DNA of 64,000 bases from Baylisascaris procyonis (Eukaryota > Nematoda > Chromadorea > Rhabditida > Ascarididae). The first letter of the stretch is position 1. The number at the start of each line of letters is the position of its first letter. The translations under genes were made by a program, and so were the position numbers. The stretch is taken from contig JAZARR010000105.1 of NCBI GenBank assembly GCA_037389465.1, forward strand, positions 744,001-808,000, in the 5' to 3' direction. The notes below the pieces were generated by a model, which searched no databases, was not told where the DNA came from, and saw nothing but the letters and a program-made list of their open reading frames with translations. Shown here piece after piece: positions 1-13,600 of the stretch.

Positions 1-3000
1 TGAAGGATTTTTTTTTGTTGAAAACGCGAATCTAGTCAAAAACGCGAACAATAATACAAAACAACAATTTTCTCTTTCTTTTGTTCCGATGAAACGATAT
101 GGAATATTACTTCGTTGTTAGACGTCAGGAATACCGTGTGACATTAAATGAAACCTCTGAGAGATGTAAAGCTCGTGCTTTGAAGGGAAGGGCCCACCCA
201 TATCGAAAGGAAACGATTAATGCTGAATAGAATAGCTTGCATCATTTTCTGTTCTAATTTTTTCTTCCTGGCTGAATAACAGTGAACTTTCGATGGCCTC
301 GATGTTCTCTTCTTCTTTTTTTTTTTTCAAAGCACGAGTAATTCGAGCGCTTTTTTTTTGCGTTAAGACATCCTACATTTGAAGCGGAGTCTTGAGAGCT
401 CAACCTATACGATTATCTGCGCTAAGAATTGTTGAGCAAATTGCAATAAGCATCTAAATAGCTAGGTGAGCATCTTAACAAAAATCCTACATATGCAAAA
501 CGTAGTCGGGTCACATCGGTAATTTAGATGAATTGAATTATTATGCGTTATTCCGATGATATCAGCTTGAGTTTTGTTCGTTTATCTGTAAAATATTGTT
601 TACCTTTGAGATTGCTTGACACGGAAATTGGACATCAATGTTGATTAGTAATGAGCAACTTTTTGAATTATTGACTACGTTCTATTACTTCATAAACTGC
701 GGAGGTTTCTTTAAAAATTGTTACATCTCTTTGTTTGTTTTGTTCTCTCCTCAACTCTTTAGGTGATTTAAACTATCATTTACGAATATAAAATTTTTCG
801 CTTCAAACTTTAAAAATTTGATAGAATTAGTCCAACAACGATTGTTGTTGTTCGTCACCGTTACCGTATATTGTATTCGCGCATCAAAGATCGCCGCACA
901 ATTTGTTCGGTGCGCGTGAACGTTGTTTGCGTAAAACAGCTGAGACGAATGCAGAAAGTGAGAGAAATAAAGAGTGCAAAGAGAGAAAGAATTGCGTTCG
1001 ATTGTTGTGTGCGTGCCAAACGGCGATTGCTAAGAATTGTGCGGTATAATGATGCGGTTTGGGGATCTCTTATTGTTGTTGCTGTATTTATCTGAGGTAA
1101 CCCGAATAGCGTTATTATTATCATGTGACACTTGTTGTTAAGATTTGCGAGCATTTCGTATTGATAGTATGTTCACCGGTCGGTTTTTCTTTTTTCGAAC
1201 GGTGTCCGATGATGTGATGTTCACTTGAGTAGGTTTTTGCAGCCGGCTGTTCATTTCCCCGGTTTTTATAAATAAGTTGCCTCATAGTCTCATTCACAAA
1301 CCCCTTCTTTTTGAGGCAGTGGGATCACTATCCCGAAAAAATGGGAAGGAGTTGTATTAGTTACGCTGCAGATGGAGACTAGTCAGAGTTGCGAAATGGT
1401 TGCTTTGAAAACGTGTGACAACAATGGTGGGTGATATCCATTTAAATTAGTCGAATCTCTGGAGGAAACCGTGACCCGCTACCTCAAATGGAAAGTAGAA
1501 GAGAGTTTAGCGTTATATTTGCTATGTATCACTAGGATAGTATCGTTTACAAAACACGAGAAGGTTTATCTGATCAAGTGTTAGCGCTAAAATGGTTTGC
1601 TTGTAAGATGGGACCAAACTTTCAAGTCTTTTTTTTTTCGATATCGTTTTAGTACGTTTCATTTATAAAGAAGCATCTTAATTCCCACCTATTTATCGTC
1701 GTTCATCACCATCTTCTATTCTTTTTATTGATTTCTATTCGGAATATTCACCTAAGGGAAGTTATTTTTGCGATTAATATTTGTAATACCTTTTTGCATA
1801 GAGATGCTTTTCGTTATAAAAAATAAGTATCGCTTTGTTGTGAAAATTTTGGAAAAGTCGTTTTTACTTGCAAATAGTGTGTGCATTTTATTTCAATGTT
1901 TTTATCTTGACTAGAAGATTTCGTTTTAGCGCTTCTGAGACGTTCAAATTTTCCGTCAGTTGCCTCCATATAAGGGCTGCTAAGACCATCGCAGAAATTG
2001 TTGGTGTGCTGCTGGGGGGGAGGAGGGAAGGGGAGGATGGGGGGAGGGGTACAGGTGTATATGTAATGTGATCGACTATCGAAGATTTATGACTTTGAAG
2101 TCGACATTTGGTAGAGGATTCGAGTCGAAAATTGTCTTGCTTTCAGTTTATGTAATTAATATGAGTATGAGCATAGAATATGATAACGTTTTATTGTTGT
2201 ACTCTGTTGTGTCTCTTATCTCTATTTCAATGCAATTAAATCTAGTTAAGTGCTCTATAAAACGTATCAGTAGTATTGTCGTTGAAATAATACTGAAGTG
2301 TTGCGTCACACTAAAATCGATGCTTGATGGAACAGTGATTGCATCTGTGTGATAAGTGCTGTAACTTTGATAGGTCCCTATTAGCGAATATTCAAAGCTT
2401 TATCGAAGAGCAGCAAAAACCTCGGCCACTAGAGACTGCTGAAAGCCGATCCATTAAACGGGATCGGAAAGAATAGTTGGAAGAATCACGAGTCTTTCTT
2501 AACAACAATCTGAGAGGTGACAACGAGTCAGCAGTATTTTGAACCTATATAATTCCTGAATAGTTAGTGGGAAGTTTGTAGTTACATGGGAAGGTATTTG
2601 TGGGAAGCTACGGTTACATAATTCATTTTCAAATCGGAGCCAAGGGGGTTAAAATACAGCATTTGACGTGGAAGAGAGATCGGTCCGCCAACATCCTTTC
2701 TTTCTACATCAAATCGATCCATCCTCACCATAGAAATGGTCATCCCTTTCCCCAACCATTTCCTTTCCCTCTGCACCATCCCTTGTCTTTCCCTTTTCCT
2801 CCTTGCGGCTTTAACGCAGAACTGAAAATATGAATAAGTCTTACAGTCGAGAGAACATTTAACAAATACTCTTTGAGTGCCAAAGCGTATTCTCTACAGC
2901 TCAATTCTTATATGCATAAGATTTAGCGTGCACCGCATAGGTAAAACTCTTACTTGAATTGTTGTAGTGTGAACTTATTGGCTAGCCGCTTTATTTTATA

Positions 3001-3095
3001 GATTAGAAGTAGAGGTAGGCGGAGGGAAGGGGGTGCAAAGAACCATTTCCGCCCTGCATTCTGCTTCCTAATTACCTTATCATTGCAGCTCCACT
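1..3095. other. No gene recognised; G/T-rich spacer
   Basis: Open frames here are short, overlap on both strands (for example around 861-1154) and show no family motif. Runs of T and G are common. A pyrimidine-rich acceptor-like site at about 1305-1319 precedes a short open stretch that soon stops. I see no RNA gene. The region may be upstream regulatory DNA or the tail of a gene to the left. Confidence 0.5.
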
Positions 3096-4743
3096 ATGGC
3101 GTCTACACAAAAAAACCTAGTTTTTCGAAATTCAATCGGACAGTATGTAATTATTTAACAATTCTGACGTCATAATTAGTCAAAAATTGAATATTTCCAC
3201 CTATAAAATTTGTTAATCGCATTGCGTGTTGCCCGATTAGAATGAAATTTGCCCAATTCAACTGCAAAGGACGATAAACGTTTCTATTATTTTCACTATA
3301 ATCATCCTGTAATGTGAAACGTTTGTACCGATAGCAGTGTCTATGAAGGGTTTTAATCTGTGCGCTGAGATGGTTCGGTCAACAAAAAAAAAGAACTTGT
3401 TTGAGTTTGATGCTTGACGAAACGTTATGGCCAGTGTGAAGTGCAGCAAAGTGGTCTCTTAGTTTTTCGCTTAGTGAATTCAAGCACATCGTCGGTGAGT
3501 GTGTTTCATCGACGCAACCAGCTTTACTTTTGCCGACCATACATCACTCAGCGTTAAGCACGGTCAGTATGGCGCGTGTCATCGTGTAAACAAACCTAAG
3601 TACGTATCGGTGATGAGTTTTCATTTACGTTGGTGAATTGTGAGGAACGAATATGTATTAGGCAAGTCAGCTGATTCGAAGGCAAGTACCACTAATCGTT
3701 GTTCTAGATGTGAGTAAGGCAAATTAGGCCCACTAGGTGAATCGATGTCGCATTCAGCTCAAATGTACTAGCCAGAACGGATGCTTTTTCGTGTTCCCTG
3801 ATGACCATTCGTGTAGAATGCAAATTGCAGCTAAAACCAATTGTTCATTGGTATATATATGTTCAGCTGCAGTGTAGCCGCAAATGCACGCACATTAGTA
3901 TGTACGTTGTTTATATCGAATTCCTCTATATTGATGTGAGAGTAGTTCTCATTTTAATAGGGCGACATGTTTGAAGAGTGCATTCAGCATATCTGAATGA
4001 GGAGGAAATGACTCTTATGTCCCAGTGGAGTTGTGTTCGATTGCAAAATCTTTATATTTGAGCAATAATGAAACTTACTTTCGTTATTACCGGGAAGTTA
4101 TGTCCCAAAAGCAAACAAAAAGCTACCGAAAATAATTGCTTTAATTGGTTGAGCATGAAGTTTATTATTGAAACAAATTTTGTGTAGATTTTTATACCTC
4201 TTTCCCCTTCCTTCTCCCCCCCCCCCCTCCCATCATAAAACTGAAAAAAGGGATCGCTGTTCTTACTTAGCTGAAGCCTTATATGTTGTTGTTGTATATT
4301 TCTGAATTTATTTTCAGGCAGGAAACGTTCACAGCCTCAATAAAGCGTATACCCCCAGTAGAGCTTTTCTCGTAGCTATACTAATGAACAATAAATTTTT
4401 ATTAAAGGTGTAGTGGGAATTTTTTTTTTTTTTTTTTTTTACGTTGTTTTGGACATATCTTTCGAAATTGCAATGCGGTTTTCTCTCGTTCGTTAAATGT
4501 TGTTTAAATTTCCTGTAATTTCTAAAATCAGCCCAGAGAAACAAGTAGCTTTTTCATTGATTATTGAACCTTGCTGAAAATTGATTAACCATAGAATGTG
4601 GGGGATGCAGAGCATAATCAATAGCCAGAAAATCTTTTTTTTTTTAGGTTTGGAAGTTCCCTTGGAAATGTTCGGATCTTGTTGTTTTTGAAGAAATCGA
4701 TGGGCAAGTTTTAGCAAACCTTTTGGAGTGGATCTCAACCTAG
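3096..4743 (+). CDS. Small candidate gene, about 60 aa, three exons, function unknown
   Basis: The proposed exons are 3096-3142, 4318-4357 and 4648-4743. The ATG follows a CATTGCAG site at 3081-3088 that could be a trans-splice or cis acceptor. The donor after 3142 is GTATGT; the next acceptor is TTATTTTCAG, and the last is a T-run ending in TAG. Phases match (2, then 0), and the frame closes with TAG at 4741-4743. The peptide starts MASTQKNLVFRNSIG and ends with an acidic-hydrophobic segment (VVFEEIDGQVLANLLEW). I do not recognise the family. A further open exon-like block at 5134-5226 follows a TTTTCTAG acceptor and could be an alternative last exon, using an internal donor at GGGCAA/GTTTTA. 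The exons are short, so chance assembly is a real possibility. Confidence 0.35.
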
Positions 4744-7078
4744 CTCATTCTGATTTTTCTAAAGTTTTTCGGAAGAGCTCTAAAAAAGTTAACTTTTCAT
4801 TGCAAAATAAGCGTTTTAACTGTTTTTTTTTTTTTTTTTGAATTTGATTCCATCAAAAATCGAATGCATAGGAAACGTTTTAGAGAAAATCAAGTAATTT
4901 TCGATCAATTTTGAGGTGTATAAAGTAGGCGCTTGCATCGATGCGTGTTTCTAACGTTTAAGGTGGAATTACCAGATTAGTTGAACAAAGTCGTTGGATA
5001 ATGCGGCAGTTTGTTTTGTTTCGATAACTCTTTGCTGTTGGATAACATCAGCAATATTTTATTTGAATGTTCTTGATATTATTTTAGCAAGGCGTCGTTC
5101 TCCTTTTTTTTGAGTCTTATTGAAATTTTCTAGCAACTGGGACAACATTTTTACCCATTTCGTGCTGCATATATGCATCTGTTATGCGCCAATGAGGGCG
5201 TGATGATATCGTATAGCTTGAATTGAAAGGGAGACTGCTGATTGCTCATCAACAAGGTGGAGTTTTAATGAAGTTTTTTGATTAGATGGAATTATTTTCA
5301 TATAGTATAGGTGGCAAAATATTTAACAACGATTGGATATCGTTGAGGGATGAGATTTTGGTTTTGCCATTAGCATCGAACCGTTTTTATTATGAAAACA
5401 CCTTCAATGGCGTATGAGAGAGAGTTTATTTTTAAGCACATGGAATAAGTACATTCACAACGTGGTGTTCTAAACTATATGAATATAAACGAAAGCGAAA
5501 GACGCACACACTCGAAATATACAGAAAAAAGGGACGAAAAAAGCAGCGAACGAGTTGAGTTGATATCGGTGTGATTGTTAAATCTGATATTTATTAGTTG
5601 ATAACGCAAGCTTAGAATTTTTTTTTTTTTTTTTTTTTTTTTGGTGTATCTGAAGTGTTTAGTAAAGGTATGTGTGATTGCATTTATATTCAGGTGATGA
5701 TCTGAGCCATTATTGTTGCATCAAATTGAAGTGCATCTCAGAATTATATCACTCTTATAACAAACGAATATTTCCTTAGATTATTTTTCTGTTGTGGCTA
5801 GAAAGTGGCGAAATTATTTTTATGGGTCAATCGGTTTATAAAGAATTTAATGAATTTTGAGGAACCAACATCTATTAACCCGTAAATCATCTAATGAAAA
5901 CGACGCTAATGCTGTAGTAATCACCTATTGTTAAACGATTCTAAACTAAAACGAAATATTATTCAATCCGACGGTTGAGCTAGTAAAAATTGGGAGAGCT
6001 GGGGAAAGGAGGAGGGCTGGTGGGAGAGGGGTCGAAAGGAAGGTTGAGCAGCATCTTCAGTGACATTGGCGAATTTTTGAGATTTATTGAAGGGGTCCCG
6101 TTGTCAACTGTTGGCAAGCCGAAGCCTTGTTTGGGAAAGCGTCGACTAATCACGAAACTCCTACCCGCAATCCGGCTGTTTCGTTATCGTCAAGTTCGAA
6201 TCCTCCATCTCTCTTTAAACAGGTTTGCAAGGACGGTGACATTCATTTTAAATAGGATAGAATAAATTTGCCATTGGAAATGTGTCAGGAATTCCCCAAC
6301 TTTGGGAACTGGAAGGTATCTTGCAACTCCGAGATCTAGAGACTTCTTGAAGAAAGCGAACGTCTTTGAGTTTCCCTGAGCAAAATGGGAAGCTTCAAGA
6401 GTTGCGTAGTTGCTTCGAAAAACCTTCGGTGAGTTACTGGCGTCGATGAATTGTGTCTTTATTGCTGTGCATTTGATTTTTATCGCTAAAGTAATAGCGT
6501 CAAGATATGTTCTCTTATTGCTTACATTTTGGCATATGAGCAGAAAAAATATGTGGAGTGTAGTGAGTCGATAAATTGAGACCCCTAAGTTTTCTTTATC
6601 ATTCTCACTGCACCATTTCGGCCGTCAATGTGAAGTGGTGAACGAGCCTCTTAGGAAAGGTGATGGTGCAAAGAGCATTGATGTTGCGTTGCATTCTTGT
6701 TGCGTCGCGTTCACTTCCATAACGGCACTTCGCTACTCGTTTATATTCCATATAGGGGCTTGTAGAAAGGAGTTGAGAGCATTCATAATGAAATTTGTTT
6801 ATTCGTTATCAATTAGCTGTACCTGTTCTTTTCATTCAAGAGTTGCGATTTGCTTGTTGTCTCTACTATCTCAATGTGTTTTTATGTGAGTAATAAGCAA
6901 ATATAGCTTACAGATTGTATCATGTGACGATCACTTCTGTTCATTTGATCGATTTCTCTGGACTGCTATTTCGTTTCTCTTTTTCGTGGATATAGAGCAG
7001 CATAGGCGGTTGATCGTTGAGGAGTTCCCCTATTATTGAGCATATTTCAATTCAATAGCAATAGCAAATGTTTATTAG

Positions 7079-7453
7079 CGAAAAATAGTGCGTTTTACGA
7101 CGGCTGCCGCAGTGCTCTCATTGATTCCCGTTATACAGTCGATCGATGATGATGGGCTTGATCGCAAGAACGCGTCCGCTGAGGGGTTGTTCCGGTGAGA
7201 GCGACAATCACGCGGGCACCATCCAACCAGTTGAGCAATGAAACGCGAAACGCATCCATTTAGTACCCCCTCCCCCATACGCACATATTCTCTCGAAATT
7301 TTTTTAGTTTATTGAAAGCTAGAATTGCTTAGTGCGGTGATTGTCGATTGAGCACACTCGATTCCTTTGATAGCTGCAAACTGAGCTTCTCTCTCTCCCT
7401 TTCCCTCTCTGTCTCTCTCTTTAAGCCAAGACGTCGACATTGTTTGTCGTTAA
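7079..7453 (+). CDS. Candidate 3' exons of a tiny gene (weak)
   Basis: Exon 7079-7194 lies between a TTTATTAG acceptor and a GTGAGA donor. It encodes a hydrophobic stretch (TTAAAVLSLIPVIQS) followed by an acidic segment, like a signal peptide or anchor. It ends in phase 2, which fits a final exon 7426-7453 that follows a long CT-rich tract ending TTTAAG and stops with TAA. A possible first exon, 6663-6698, begins ATG-GTG but has a poor donor. A minus-strand open frame of 69 codons overlaps at 7075-7284, so the coding strand is not certain. Confidence 0.2.
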
Positions 7454-7871
7454 ACTGTCTGCGACGATCGCTAATTGACTGTTGGTCGGCATGTGCGTTT
7501 ATTGCTGCTTTTACGGTATAAGTTTGATTCGTGCCACACAAATCTTTCAATGGGCAATGCATTCAAAGGGCAAATGTATTGTTAAGAAGCATTCGATGGC
7601 ACAGCGGAATCGTCTGATATGCGTCGATCTGCCCAACGGGAATGTGTGTATATTCAGCGTATTTCTTACACTCAGTGGACCGCCTAGTGAGCACATGAGC
7701 ATACAGATGCGAGTGTGCATGAGTGCCGTCGAATCGATTAATCGGCGCACTGCAAAGAGATTGGAATGCAAAGCGTAACGAGAACGAGGGATATATGTTT
7801 TGCGGGAGAGAGGAGTGGAGAAATTGGTATAACACGATCTAAGACAATGACATTGTGGGTGTTAAGGAACC

Positions 7872-7898
7872 GGGGGGGGGGGGGAGGGGGAGGGGGGG
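7872..7898 (+). repeat. Interrupted poly-G run, G-quadruplex-prone
   Basis: The plus strand carries three G-runs separated by single A bases. Similar G-runs occur near 22003, 30801, 39146, 41131 and 54332, with C-runs near 4216, 59719 and 61783. Most lie in introns or spacers. Confidence 0.8.
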
Positions 7899-10631
7899 AG
7901 GTTAAGGAGAGGGCGGAGTGAGAGGTTGCTTGATACAAGCAGAAACATTTTGAATGATACTTTGGTGATAATCTTATAGGACAAGCTGCAGAGAGGTTAA
8001 TTTCCTGTCTATGAACGTATTGGTTGCTATGTTGCGGCCGAATCGTTTCCTGTTGTGAGTTTAATCGGTCGTTTCTCATTAGCCAGTTGTTGAATATTTT
8101 CAAAACGCTGGACCATTGTTATTTTTACGTAGGAGTGTAAACGTCCACATCAAGCCAGACGTCTAGACACATGCGAATGCTTCTCATGGGATGCAAGAAG
8201 ATTAAATGCTATGGAATTGAAACGAGTGTCACCTTGTTTTAGATGGGGGTGCTCACCTCGACGTTGCTTGATTGCTTCGTTTGTCCACCAGAAACATTCA
8301 GATTGGTTAAGGCAGATGAGAGAAACGAGCTCAAAGATGACGACGCCAGAAATAGTATATTCGTAGAAATTGAAATTTTTAGCGCTTAGATTGCTTTTTT
8401 GAATGCTTCTCCCTAACTAGAAAAGACAATCAAATTTATAGGCATCAATATCGAAGTTTAGATGATTTGGCAAACTCTGTACTCATAAAATTTGACATAT
8501 TTGCGTGTGTGGGGGGAGGGGAGGGGACAGAGGGCAGAGGGCAGGTTTTCTCATTTTTGGCATTTCCTGCTCGAAAGCTGATGAGCATCGGCAAGCGGTC
8601 TGATTGTTATACATCAGCGTCTCCCTTTTCGGCCATTCCATTCGTGGCAAACCGAATTTTAAACAAAAATCATCTTTTAGTAAACGGCTGTGGCCGCATA
8701 TGGTTTGACGCGACGATGTGGATCTTCGTTTTGTTTGATACTGGTTTAGAATTGTGTTTCTATAGTGAAATTGCAGGGCAGTGTCGACTTGCGATTCGTT
8801 GTGTTTTATAAGGTTATTCAACTGTATTATTTGAAACGATCCAGCTGCTCATTGTTTAAACCAAGCGGGTCATTGAATTGAGCGATCCACTAAACAACAA
8901 AAGGTTTGATTTATACTGCTTGGTTCTAATACTGGTAAAAATTTAGCAGTAGGTTCAATTTTTTCTAGCTACATTTTCAAAAAGCTTTTTTTTTTAAATT
9001 TGGTTTGCATCATTTGAATTTTTAAACGACATGATGTGGAATTTGATATCATTTACACTACAGCAGTAATTTAGATGCTTTTGCAGCTTCTAATATAGGT
9101 GTGATTGATAGAAAGCAGTCATTAGTCGGCTTATCTAAGCATTGACGCTTGATTACCACTAAAGTTTCCTCTCTTTTTTTTTCGCATCTAGATACACGTA
9201 TGCGTTATCTTTTCATCTACTTTCCTTGCGTTCTTGTCTCTCGCTTTGCTGGAAAAATTTTTTTTTTCCACTTCACATTGGAAATCTCGTTGATAGATTG
9301 CCAAAAATCCTCGTTTCTACTTTATTGCCTTCAACTGTGCGTATCTCTTTATCTTTTTTTCTTCTTTTTTTTCTCATTTGCTGTTTTTTTTTTAAATGAA
9401 ATTTGCGTAATTGCTAATAAGAGAGTTCTTTGATCTCTTTCATGTCATGAATTACGTGAAAGTTATATATTTTTTTTTGTTTGAAATTCATTCATCTTTT
9501 CGGAAATATAGCAAAGTTTCATCGAATGTGAAGCTGAATTTTTCACTCATTTGATTCGTTGCTGAAGCAGCGATGTGCACTCAGATTTCAAATCTTTTAA
9601 AGAAATTCAATTGTTCTTTGAATGCTTAGACGGCTCATTTTCTTCTAATCACCTGTAGCAATCCCTCCTCCGCCTCCCCCCTTCCCCCTCCCCTCCCTCC
9701 ATCAGTACTTCGCAAAACAAAACAAATATTCTGAGGTCGCTTCCAATTGGAGGGAGTTTACTAGGGGGGAAGGGGGAAGGGTCCTTTAATATAGTAATTG
9801 AAATAAAGAAAATAGCCAGAAAAGTTGACGAAAATGAGAACGACGCTGTCTTATACTATAGCATCCAGAGTTCTGAGTTTTGCACATCGCAATTTTTTTT
9901 TTTTAACGAAGTATGTTGAAGTTTATAAACTGCAAAAGTGTTTGCTATGTGTGTCTCTCTCATCAAATGGCCCTATTCAGCTACTGGACAATAGGTGTTC
10001 ACTACTCGAGGCCATTTCTTGTCACTGTTGCACTTTATTAGAACATTTTCTAATTCTTGTTCACCAAAGCAGTGTTATTCTTAATAAACTGGCGATGTTA
10101 ACGGTAAAAAGCAACCTCCCCCTCCTTGCTCTCTCTCTTCTTCACGTCTCCATCCCCCTCCCTCCTTATTTTGCGCGATCGGAATTTTGTACTGAGTAGG
10201 CTTGAACTTTTGGAGACAGGGCACTCATATTTATAATCACCACCTCATTACCTAAAAATTGACGACGACTGGAGGAATGGGTATCGCTAAGGACGTTGGT
10301 ATGAGAGCGAGGTGGAATTTTGCAAAGGTAGTACCCATAGTACTTTAGCATCTCTCAGTGATCACTAAATGGTAGAAAGAAAAATCATTGACAAAAAACA
10401 GACCCCCTAAATAGTACCATCTCTTGGAGTGAAGCCTCCTCCAAGCACTACGAAGAACATTCTTGGTTTATTTATGCATTTTAGGATGATAGATAATTAT
10501 TTTTATAACACGCTGTTCATCCCGCACTCTCTATTGGATTATTATCTGATATTCAAAAATCGATCGAAATTTGATCAGTGCAAAACGATGAATTTGGGGG
10601 CCATTGTGTTGTGTTAGATTGTAACATCACA

Positions 10632-10681
10632 ATTGTATTGTAGAAGCAGTGCTGGTTGCTGAACCAGTGTAGCGGCACCGC
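10632..10681 (+). promoter_or_regulatory. Likely 5' leader and possible trans-splice acceptor of tub-2
   Basis: An ATTGTATTGTAG motif ends at 10643, 38 bases before the tub-2 ATG. An in-frame TAG at 10670-10672 shows that the reading frame cannot extend further upstream in this exon. The site resembles a nematode 3' splice site with no matching upstream donor in evidence, as expected for spliced-leader addition. This is inference from motif and position. Confidence 0.35.
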
Positions 10682-13600
10682 ATGAAGATTCTGTGGGAAA
10701 ACGACGATTGGCCAGGCGCAGTGGTTGATCCTGGCATAACATGCCTCAATTGGATACCTAGTGCAAACAAGCCTGGTTGTGGACTTCTAGCAGCTGGTAT
10801 GCGTTTATTTTCGTTTATTGCACATTGCTTCAGGCACCTTTTTTTTTCTAGGCGACAAGAAGAGAGATACCACGCTTCGCTTTAGTACGAGTTTTTGACC
10901 GCTTTATGCGTTTAGCGGTTGATGATAGGTTCGAGTTGGTGGTAAGTTATGTCGAATAAATTGGTGATCAGAATGGAGCAGTTTTGTTCGTTTCTAAAAA
11001 TTATTCCGAAAAATGCCAGTAGGCCTTGTGAGTCTTCAACATTCTTCTCTCTTTTTCGTTATTATTTGAAGGTCTAAATATTTTTTCAGACATTTAAATT
11101 CCTTTTATTTCTTAAGCGTTTAATTTTGCATTTCTTAAGCGCTTTAATTCTTCTTATTTTCGAATGCTTTCAAGACCATTAGGTAGTTAGATTACATAAA
11201 GGTGAGCTTTTCTCAGTATGAGGGCATTATTATTTTGCTAGCGTCGAGCTGCGTAGCATCACATTAACTCTTTCAATGAGTTCCCACACAAATTTCCCTT
11301 CAAAGATTATTGTGCTGTGTTGAAAGTTGCAAAATCTTTCTATCAATATGGATGATTAGAATGTACAAAGGGACAACCTGAAACATATAAGGGAATATCC
11401 TTCATCTCAGTGGCGTTCCCTAATGTTTAGATGTGTAGTTACTGTCGAATGTGTTCACTTTTTTTATTTTAGGGAATTTGTGAAAAGAACGACTGTAAAA
11501 GTGGTCATTTATCAGTATTGTTTTTGATTGTATATTAAAAGAAAGAGCTTTAAAGGGCATTTTAAAAAGTGTTGCATTGAGTTCGTGACCGCAGGACATA
11601 TTGACATTCAATTAATTTTGCGCGTCTAGACGTCATCGGGTCGAGGATGGAGCACGCCGCAGCAGTATATGAGGTGGATCGAAAGTCATAATGCTGTTTG
11701 ATTTCAGGCTCAGAATCTGGTGCTGTAGGAGTGACTTCGACGGAAATATACGCAGGACGTGATGACTTAAAAAGATATAATTTTAACTTGCGCGGTCATC
11801 ACAGCGCTATTAGTATTGTGGCGTGGAATCGCGAGCAGACCAAACTGGCCAGCTGCGACCTTTCGGGGATCATTTATGTCTGGGTTCCGAATGAAGAAAG
11901 GTGGAGCGTTGAGTTAGTCAATGACAGGGGCATCAAGGTAATTTGTCAAGTCAGCTTGCGTCGATTAAAGAAGCACCTGGATGCGTGCTTATTGAGGCTT
12001 CTTTCAATAGTACTTCCGCTTAGCTTGACTCACTTAAAGTCTAGGAGACATTCATCTCTTCTATCAAACGAAGTGTTTTCCGCAGATGCGCCAGAAGGGC
12101 AGTGTTGACAGTAGCTCGCTGGAAACTGCTCATAATTCTTTGAAGATGAGAAGTGGAGATGAAAGCATTTGTGTATCATAACTGTGAGTGCTTCATATCG
12201 GTAAAAATGTTCCGAATGCGCTCATTCGTGTTTTAGTTTGAGTAGAAACACAACACACTGCAAAAGCCAAAAGACTGCCTCCTAGTTGCTCTTTAAAGTA
12301 GTATAATTAATTGCAGTTGATTTTAGGTGCGCGATGTTAATTGGAGTCCTAGTGGAACGTCGGCGTTGATCTGCTACGAAGATAATTTTGTGTTGATCGG
12401 CTCTTCAACTGGACAGCGCATCTGGTCGAGCTCGTTCGCAGTTACGGTCACCTGTGGCGTTTGGGCACCTGATTCGAGGGAACTCGTGCTCGGATTCAAC
12501 ACAGGAACTATTCAAGTACTTACTGAACAAGGTGAGCATAGCCTTGTGATTATTATCGGTCATGTTACCGTTGTTGTTCTCAATCATTCGCCATGTAACT
12601 TTTATAATTTAAACCTTTCCAATGGCAGATTTAGGTTTTATGATACTCAATGTGTTCTCCGATTGCTATTTGCATGTTTTGCTTGCGTGCCTTATAGGTG
12701 CAAGCGTGACCGAGCGATCGCTTTTGCCTTGTGGTGTGCATCGGCTGGCGGCGTCGCCTCTTCGCGAAGACGGTAAATGGACGCTGGCGGTGTGCTCAGC
12801 GTCGAATTCGATTCTCTTCTTGAACGCCTACGATGAGGTGATGCCTTGCCAATGTTGCCTTCTCTAGCAGTAATTCGTACTCTGGTCTCTCTTCGGTCCT
12901 TTGCATGTAATGTCTAACAACCCTCTGTAACGTTCTATGGTGTAATTCATTTCTGAACTTTCTAAGTGTTTTTCAAAAATCGGTTGTGGTGTTTATTCAT
13001 ATCCTCTTTTATGACACAGTGCGAACAACCTGAATTCATAGTGATATATGGCTCGCAAGGTGCTATCTAAAGTTTGCTTTCTTTTTTTTTACTTGAAGGG
13101 CTATGAAGATTTGCTTACGTTTCCGAATATGTAGCATTTTTTGAGATCTTACACAACTTTTTCATGAACGACCGCATTGTCTTTGCTTCATCCTATTGAA
13201 CTTTCGCTACAACCCTCCCCTTTGCTCCCGTTTACCTTTTTCTTTATTTTACGGTCACAGTTTTTTATGCGATGTAAGTATATTTTGGTGCATTTCAGGT
13301 TGAGCCGCTTAGCTGGCAAAGCACGGAGACGTTGCTCAGTGTGCAGTGGAATTCGAGAGGGACTCTCCTGGCGGTGGTATGCACCCCAAATCGCTTAGTC
13401 CTTCTCGATTATCGTGGCATACTCGTTTATTGCCAGCAAGTACCCCTCAACTCTAGCAAAGCGCTCACTGCGTTTACATGGGCGCATGATGACCACGCTG
13501 TCATCGCTGCTGCTGGTATGTCTATAGTTTGAAGTACATTCTCGATCAGAGTAAGGTGTTATTGATTACACATCGTCTCAGATCTTCACCGACGTCGAAA

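Larger units (their letters stand above)
4744..10643. other. Mostly non-coding stretch upstream of tub-2
   Basis: This 5.9 kb stretch holds poly-T and poly-G runs and many short two-strand open frames. Plus-strand frames at 5990-6265, 7491-7778 and 8581-8811 have ordinary-looking residue content but no family match. A terminal-exon-like block, VCKDGDIHFK followed by TAG and then AATAAA, lies at about 6222-6266. Nothing here can be assigned with confidence apart from the weak candidate listed separately. It probably contains the tub-2 promoter and perhaps one or two very small genes. Confidence 0.4.

Noticed and set aside
6185..6215. TTCGAATCC motif resembling a tRNA T-loop
   Set aside because: The flanking bases do not pair as a T-stem and no anticodon or acceptor arm fits. 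No tRNA was found elsewhere either.
7738..8103. 121-codon minus-strand frame with a poly-Pro run
   Set aside because: The proline run is the reverse of a poly-G tract and the rest has no motif.
10851..10940. Ninety-base open block after TTTTTTCTAG in the first tub-2 intron, ending at GTAAGT
   Set aside because: It is open only in phase 0, but exon 1 ends in phase 1, and the direct join of exons 1 and 2 matches TULP4 without a gap. In the required phase it has a stop.
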